From positions 682,001 to 746,000 of the forward strand of contig NZ_BJOV01000002.1 of the NCBI RefSeq assembly GCF_009932475.1: DNA of 64,000 nt. Direction: 5' to 3'. This DNA is from Gordonia spumicola (GTDB lineage: Bacteria > Actinomycetota > Actinomycetes > Mycobacteriales > Mycobacteriaceae). A program made the translations under genes and the position numbers. This document shows, one piece after another, positions 61,080 through 64,000 of this stretch (position 1 is the stretch's first letter; every line of letters begins with the position of its first letter). Under the pieces are notes generated by a model. It saw only the letters and a program-made list of their open reading frames with translations. It was not told the DNA's origin and did not search any database.

Positions 61080-61136
61080 GCGTTCAATCTATCGTCTGGT
61101 CACGACAGTGTGAGTGGACTGTTGAAGGAGTGAATA

Positions 61137-62549
61137 GTGCGTGACGTGTTCGATGCAGTGATCGTCGGATCCGGACCGAACGGACTCACCGCCGCCGCGA
61201 CCCTGGCCGTCGCCGGGCGCAGGGTGCTGGTTCTTGAGGCGGCCGATGCCGTCGGCGGGGGCGCACGCACCGACGACGCGTTCGGGTCGGGCATCGCGCG
61301 CGACGTCTGCTCCGCGGTCCACCCGACGGGCTTCGTCTCCCCCGCCTTCGCCGATCTGCGGCTGACCGAGCACGGTCTGCGGTGGCTGACGCCCGACGTG
61401 TCGCTCGCGCACGTCGCCGACTCGGACGTGATCGCGCTCCGACGCGGAAATCGCTGTCTCGCAGAAGAACTCGGCGTCGACGCGCGGCGCTGGGAGCGCA
61501 TCGTGTGCTCACCGGACCCCGCCGGACTCGCCGCGGACGTCCTGGCGATGCCCGGCGTGCCGCGTCGACTCCTGGACATGGCCCGGTTCGGGCCCGCCGC
61601 GCTGTCTCCCGTGGACGTGCTCGCTCGCGCGTTCCGGACCGACCGGGCGGCCACCGCCTTCGCCGGCATCGCGGCACATGCGGGACGACCGTTGTCGGCC
61701 GCCGGATCGTCGGCGGCCGGACTCCTGCTCGGCATGCTCACCACGTCGGGATGGCCCGTCGCGGAGGGCGGGTCGCAGGCGATCGCCGACGCGCTCGTCT
61801 CCGTGATCCGCGGTCACGGAGGCGTCGTCGAGACGGGGGTGGAGGTGACCGATCGCGCGCAGTTGCCGTCCGGCTGCGACGTCTTCCTGGACACGTCGCC
61901 GAGCCTCCTGCGACGACTGTTCGGCGATCAGCTCGGCCGCAGGTACGGGCGTGCGCTGCGCCGATTCGACTACGGATCGGGAGTCTGCAAGGTGGACTAC
62001 CTGCTGTCCGAGCCGATTCCGTGGGCGCACAGGCCCGACGTCCTGGCCGACACCGCGACGTTCCACCTCGCCGAGGGCGTCGAGATGATCCGCGCGACGG
62101 AGAACGACGTGGCGGCGGGTCGTGTGCCGCGTCGGCCGTGGATCCTCGGCGGCGAGCCGACGCGCGTCGATCCCGGTCGGGCGCCCGCAGGCGTCCACCT
62201 GGCGTGGGCCTACTGCCACGTCCCCGCGGGCTGCGATGTGGACATGTCCGAGGCGATCACCGCGGAGGTGGAGCGGGCGGCTCCGGGCTTCCGCGACACC
62301 GTCCGCGGGACGATCGTGACGACCGCGACCGATCTCGCGCGGCACAACGCGAACTACGTCGCGGGCGACATCAACTGTGGAGCCGCCAGCCTCCGCCAAC
62401 TCCTCGCGCGGCCGATCCTCGCCCGAACACCGCAGGTCACCGGAGTGCCGGGCGTGTACCTGTGCTCGTCGGCGACCGCGCCGGGCGGCGGGGTGCACGG
62501 CATGGCCGGTCACCGCGCCGCCCGTGCCGCGCTGTCGGCCCGCCGCTGA
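61137..62549 (+). CDS. FAD-dependent oxidoreductase, phytoene-desaturase (CrtI)-like
   Basis: A 470-residue flavoprotein. N-terminal dinucleotide-binding motif AVIVGSGPNGLTAAATLAVAGRRVLVLEAADAVGGGARTD; C-terminal FAD motif YLCSSATAPGGGVHGMAGHRAA. The GTG start is at 61137. It falls in the broad CrtI/amine-oxidase group; carotenoid genes are not adjacent, so another isoprenoid or polyketide substrate is possible. It is convergent with the AmaP gene (3-bp gap). Confidence 0.85.
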   Translation: MRDVFDAVIVGSGPNGLTAAATLAVAGRRVLVLEAADAVGGGARTDDAFGSGIARDVCSAVHPTGFVSPAFADLRLTEHGLRWLTPDVSLAHVADSDVIALRRGNRCLAEELGVDARRWERIVCSPDPAGLAADVLAMPGVPRRLLDMARFGPAALSPVDVLARAFRTDRAATAFAGIAAHAGRPLSAAGSSAAGLLLGMLTTSGWPVAEGGSQAIADALVSVIRGHGGVVETGVEVTDRAQLPSGCDVFLDTSPSLLRRLFGDQLGRRYGRALRRFDYGSGVCKVDYLLSEPIPWAHRPDVLADTATFHLAEGVEMIRATENDVAAGRVPRRPWILGGEPTRVDPGRAPAGVHLAWAYCHVPAGCDVDMSEAITAEVERAAPGFRDTVRGTIVTTATDLARHNANYVAGDINCGAASLRQLLARPILARTPQVTGVPGVYLCSSATAPGGGVHGMAGHRAARAALSARR

Positions 62550-62552
62550 CCG

Positions 62553-63116
62553 TCACCGGGCCGAGGTCGGCTTCTCCAGGTGGATGAAGGCCTGCACGTG
62601 GACGTCGGCCCCGGCCACGGCCTCGCGGATCTGGTCGGTCGCGCGTCCCACCCGATCGACGATCTCGGCGTAGCTGCGGTCGGGTCGCGCGGTCACCTCG
62701 AGTCGAATGATCTTGCGCGACCGGTCGTCGAGTGCGCGGGCGGACACCTTCTGGAACATGGTGTCGCCGGAGAGTTCGTCGGCGACGGCGGTCGCGATCA
62801 GTTTGGGCGCGATCACGAGTTCGCCGCTCTGGTCCGACCCGTCGAGTTCCAGGTCGTCGACGGCCCGCGGCCGCAGTGTCGACCCGATGAGGGACAGTCC
62901 CCAGATCAGCGAGAGCACGACGACGCCGCCGAGCGCGGCCGCCCACCATCCGCTGTCGGCGAACCGGCCGATCGATGAGGCGTCGAACCGATCGACCCAC
63001 TCGGAGATCGGGCGCACGCCCAGGCGCGAGGCGAGTGCGGCGCCGCCGAGGGCGAGCAGGACCAGCGCGATCAATGCGGTGGACAGTCGATGCAGTGAGG
63101 CGGGCGCACGGTTCAT
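62553..63116 (-). CDS. AmaP-like alkaline-shock membrane anchor protein
   Basis: A 187-residue protein with two membrane helices (about 12–32 and 55–78) and a soluble C-terminal domain, as in AmaP anchors. AmaP tethers Asp23-family proteins to the membrane. The start at 63116 overlaps the upstream gene's stop (ATGA), so the three genes form one operon. Confidence 0.75.
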   Translation of the reverse strand: MNRAPASLHRLSTALIALVLLALGGAALASRLGVRPISEWVDRFDASSIGRFADSGWWAAALGGVVVLSLIWGLSLIGSTLRPRAVDDLELDGSDQSGELVIAPKLIATAVADELSGDTMFQKVSARALDDRSRKIIRLEVTARPDRSYAEIVDRVGRATDQIREAVAGADVHVQAFIHLEKPTSAR

Positions 63117-63694
63117 CGCCGACTCCCGTCTCGTCGAACGAATCGGACCCTCACGCGTGGGGACGAGTCGAGTTCCGCCACGACGGCGTCGACTGCCGCG
63201 CGGACGGCGGCCTCGTCGACCGTGTCGCGGCCGTAGACGGTGGACGTGACCCGCCTGCGGGTGACGACGGTCGTCGCCCTGTCGACGCCTGCGACGTCGT
63301 CGGCCGCGGCGCTGCAGCGGCGTGCGACGTCCACTCGCCTCGTCCACACCACCTCGTGTCCCGCGAGGCGCAGATGAGTGGGTTTGCGCGGCTTCGCGGA
63401 CAGGCCGAGCAGTGTCGCGCCCACCACGAGCAGCGCGATCACCGCGGGCCACGTCCAGCTGTCCCACGATGCGTTCGACGCGCGGTGTGCGAGGTCGCCG
63501 AGCCACGGGTCGCCCCCCGCCCACCCGGCTCGCACCACCAGATCGCGGACGGCGACGCCGCAGAGGACCAGGAGCGCGGCGCCGAGCACGGCGCCGAACA
63601 CCGCGGCTCCGGGGAGTCCGGACGGCGTGAACACTCGGCGCGGCGAGGTGTCGGCCGTGCTGGACGCCGCGACCGTCGGGTCTGTCGAAGTCAT
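63113..63694 (-). CDS. DUF6286 membrane protein
   Basis: A 193-residue protein with two membrane segments (PGAAVFGAVLGAALLVLCGVAVRDLVV and WPAVIALLVVGATLLGLSA) and a basic C-terminal half (VVTRRRVTSTVYGRDTVDEAAVRAAVDAVVAEL). DUF6286 proteins occur between Asp23-type and AmaP-type genes in actinobacteria. Both junctions overlap by 4 bp. Confidence 0.75.
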   Translation of the reverse strand: MTSTDPTVAASSTADTSPRRVFTPSGLPGAAVFGAVLGAALLVLCGVAVRDLVVRAGWAGGDPWLGDLAHRASNASWDSWTWPAVIALLVVGATLLGLSAKPRKPTHLRLAGHEVVWTRRVDVARRCSAAADDVAGVDRATTVVTRRRVTSTVYGRDTVDEAAVRAAVDAVVAELDSSPRVRVRFVRRDGSRR

Positions 63695-64000
63695 GAGCTC
63701 TCCTCCTCCGATCGATGTGTCTCGGCGCGTGAGTCGGCGTCCTCAAGCGGAGGGAGATCGATGTAACCGCTCTTCCGCCTGGACACCTCGCCCCGCGGAA
63801 CCAATTGGCGCACAGTCACATCCACTCGCACTGGCCGGTCCCCCGTGAACTCGAGCAGATCGTCGGCCACGCGGGCACGGATCTCCTGGGCCACACGGGT
63901 CACGGCGCACGGCCACGCGAGCGCGACCGTCAACGACAGTCTGCGCGCCCGGCCGGACGAGTCGACGGCCGCCCGCGGAAGGTCCGAGCCGATGCCGAGC
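63691..64000 (-). CDS. Asp23/Gls24-family envelope stress protein (partial)
   Basis: The C-terminal ~102 residues of a protein whose start lies beyond the window. Visible: SLTVALAWPCAVTRVAQEIRARVADDLLEFTGDRPVRVDVTVRQLVP, fitting the Asp23 domain, and an acidic tail. In this family a small cytoplasmic domain binds the AmaP anchor and helps maintain the cell envelope under stress. It is the first gene of the operon seen here. Confidence 0.7.
   Translation of the reverse strand, partial: LGIGSDLPRAAVDSSGRARRLSLTVALAWPCAVTRVAQEIRARVADDLLEFTGDRPVRVDVTVRQLVPRGEVSRRKSGYIDLPPLEDADSRAETHRSEEESS

Overview
The window is the chromosomal replication-origin region of a high-G+C actinobacterium of the order Mycobacteriales (Corynebacteriales). 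The gene order rpmH–rnpA–yidD–yidC–khpB–rsmG–parA–parB, then cwlM–trxA–trxB–sigM–murJ–nudix–pcnA on one side of dnaA, and dnaA–dnaN–gnd–recF–dciA–gyrB–gyrA–DUF3566–tRNA-Ile–tRNA-Ala on the other, is the order known from mycobacteria and their relatives. A Gordonia-type organism fits best, but no rRNA or species-diagnostic gene is present, so the genus is an inference.

Region by region. (1) 1–7.9 kb is an accessory stretch with visibly lower and patchier G+C. It holds an ABC-transporter operon cut by the window edge, a small secreted protein, a membrane-anchored NERD-domain protein, an orphan MbcA/ParS-type (DUF2384-like) regulator, and a cassette made of a catalytically degenerate tyrosine-recombinase-like protein followed by a DDE transposase. 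A 208-bp run of five consecutive perfect or near-perfect stem-loops (4953–5160) and a 26-codon leader ORF precede the cassette. This hairpin array plus coupled cassette is the least explained part of the window. The stretch ends just downstream of the tRNA-Ala 3' end. (2) 8–20 kb, all on the minus strand, is the replication block: tRNA-Ala, tRNA-Ile, DUF3566, gyrA, gyrB, dciA, recF, gnd, dnaN, oriC, dnaA. (3) 20.2–26.6 kb, plus strand: rpmH, rnpA, yidD, yidC, khpB, rsmG, parA, parB and an acetyltransferase-like gene, with a cluster of parS and parS-like sites from 22.9 to 30.8 kb. (4) 27.1–40 kb, mostly minus strand, holds cell-wall and redox regulation: CwlM, thioredoxin system, SigM, the MurJ–pseudokinase fusion, DUF6049 and a NUDIX hydrolase; a TetR gene and a membrane-bound fatty-acid/sterol hydroxylase lie between sigM and murJ. 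(5) 40–50 kb: CCA-adding enzyme, EgtE-like lyase, Asp-rich repeat protein, MFS, AlgH/YqgE, DedA, bile-acid:Na+ symporter-type protein, SdpI-type protein with a Cys-rich tail, and leuS. (6) 50.2–64 kb: RtcB and HNH nuclease, DUF2804 and an acyl-CoA dehydrogenase, YnfA, a SnoaL/ketosteroid-isomerase protein behind a KstR-type motif, an alpha/beta hydrolase and a TetR gene divergent over a 17-bp inverted repeat, a MarR–MFS–SDR operon, a TPM protein, a CrtI-like oxidoreductase, and the start of an Asp23–DUF6286–AmaP envelope-stress operon cut by the right edge.

Replication initiation (DnaA, oriC, DnaN, RecF, DciA, gyrase), chromosome segregation (ParABS) and membrane/RNA factors (YidC, YidD, RnpA, RpmH, KhpB, RsmG) sit together, next to the peptidoglycan-regulation genes CwlM and MurJ-pseudokinase. 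Strong hairpins close most convergent junctions: 8.0, 22.9, 27.1, 28.3, 50.2 and 54.5 kb. I see no CRISPR array, prophage or rRNA.
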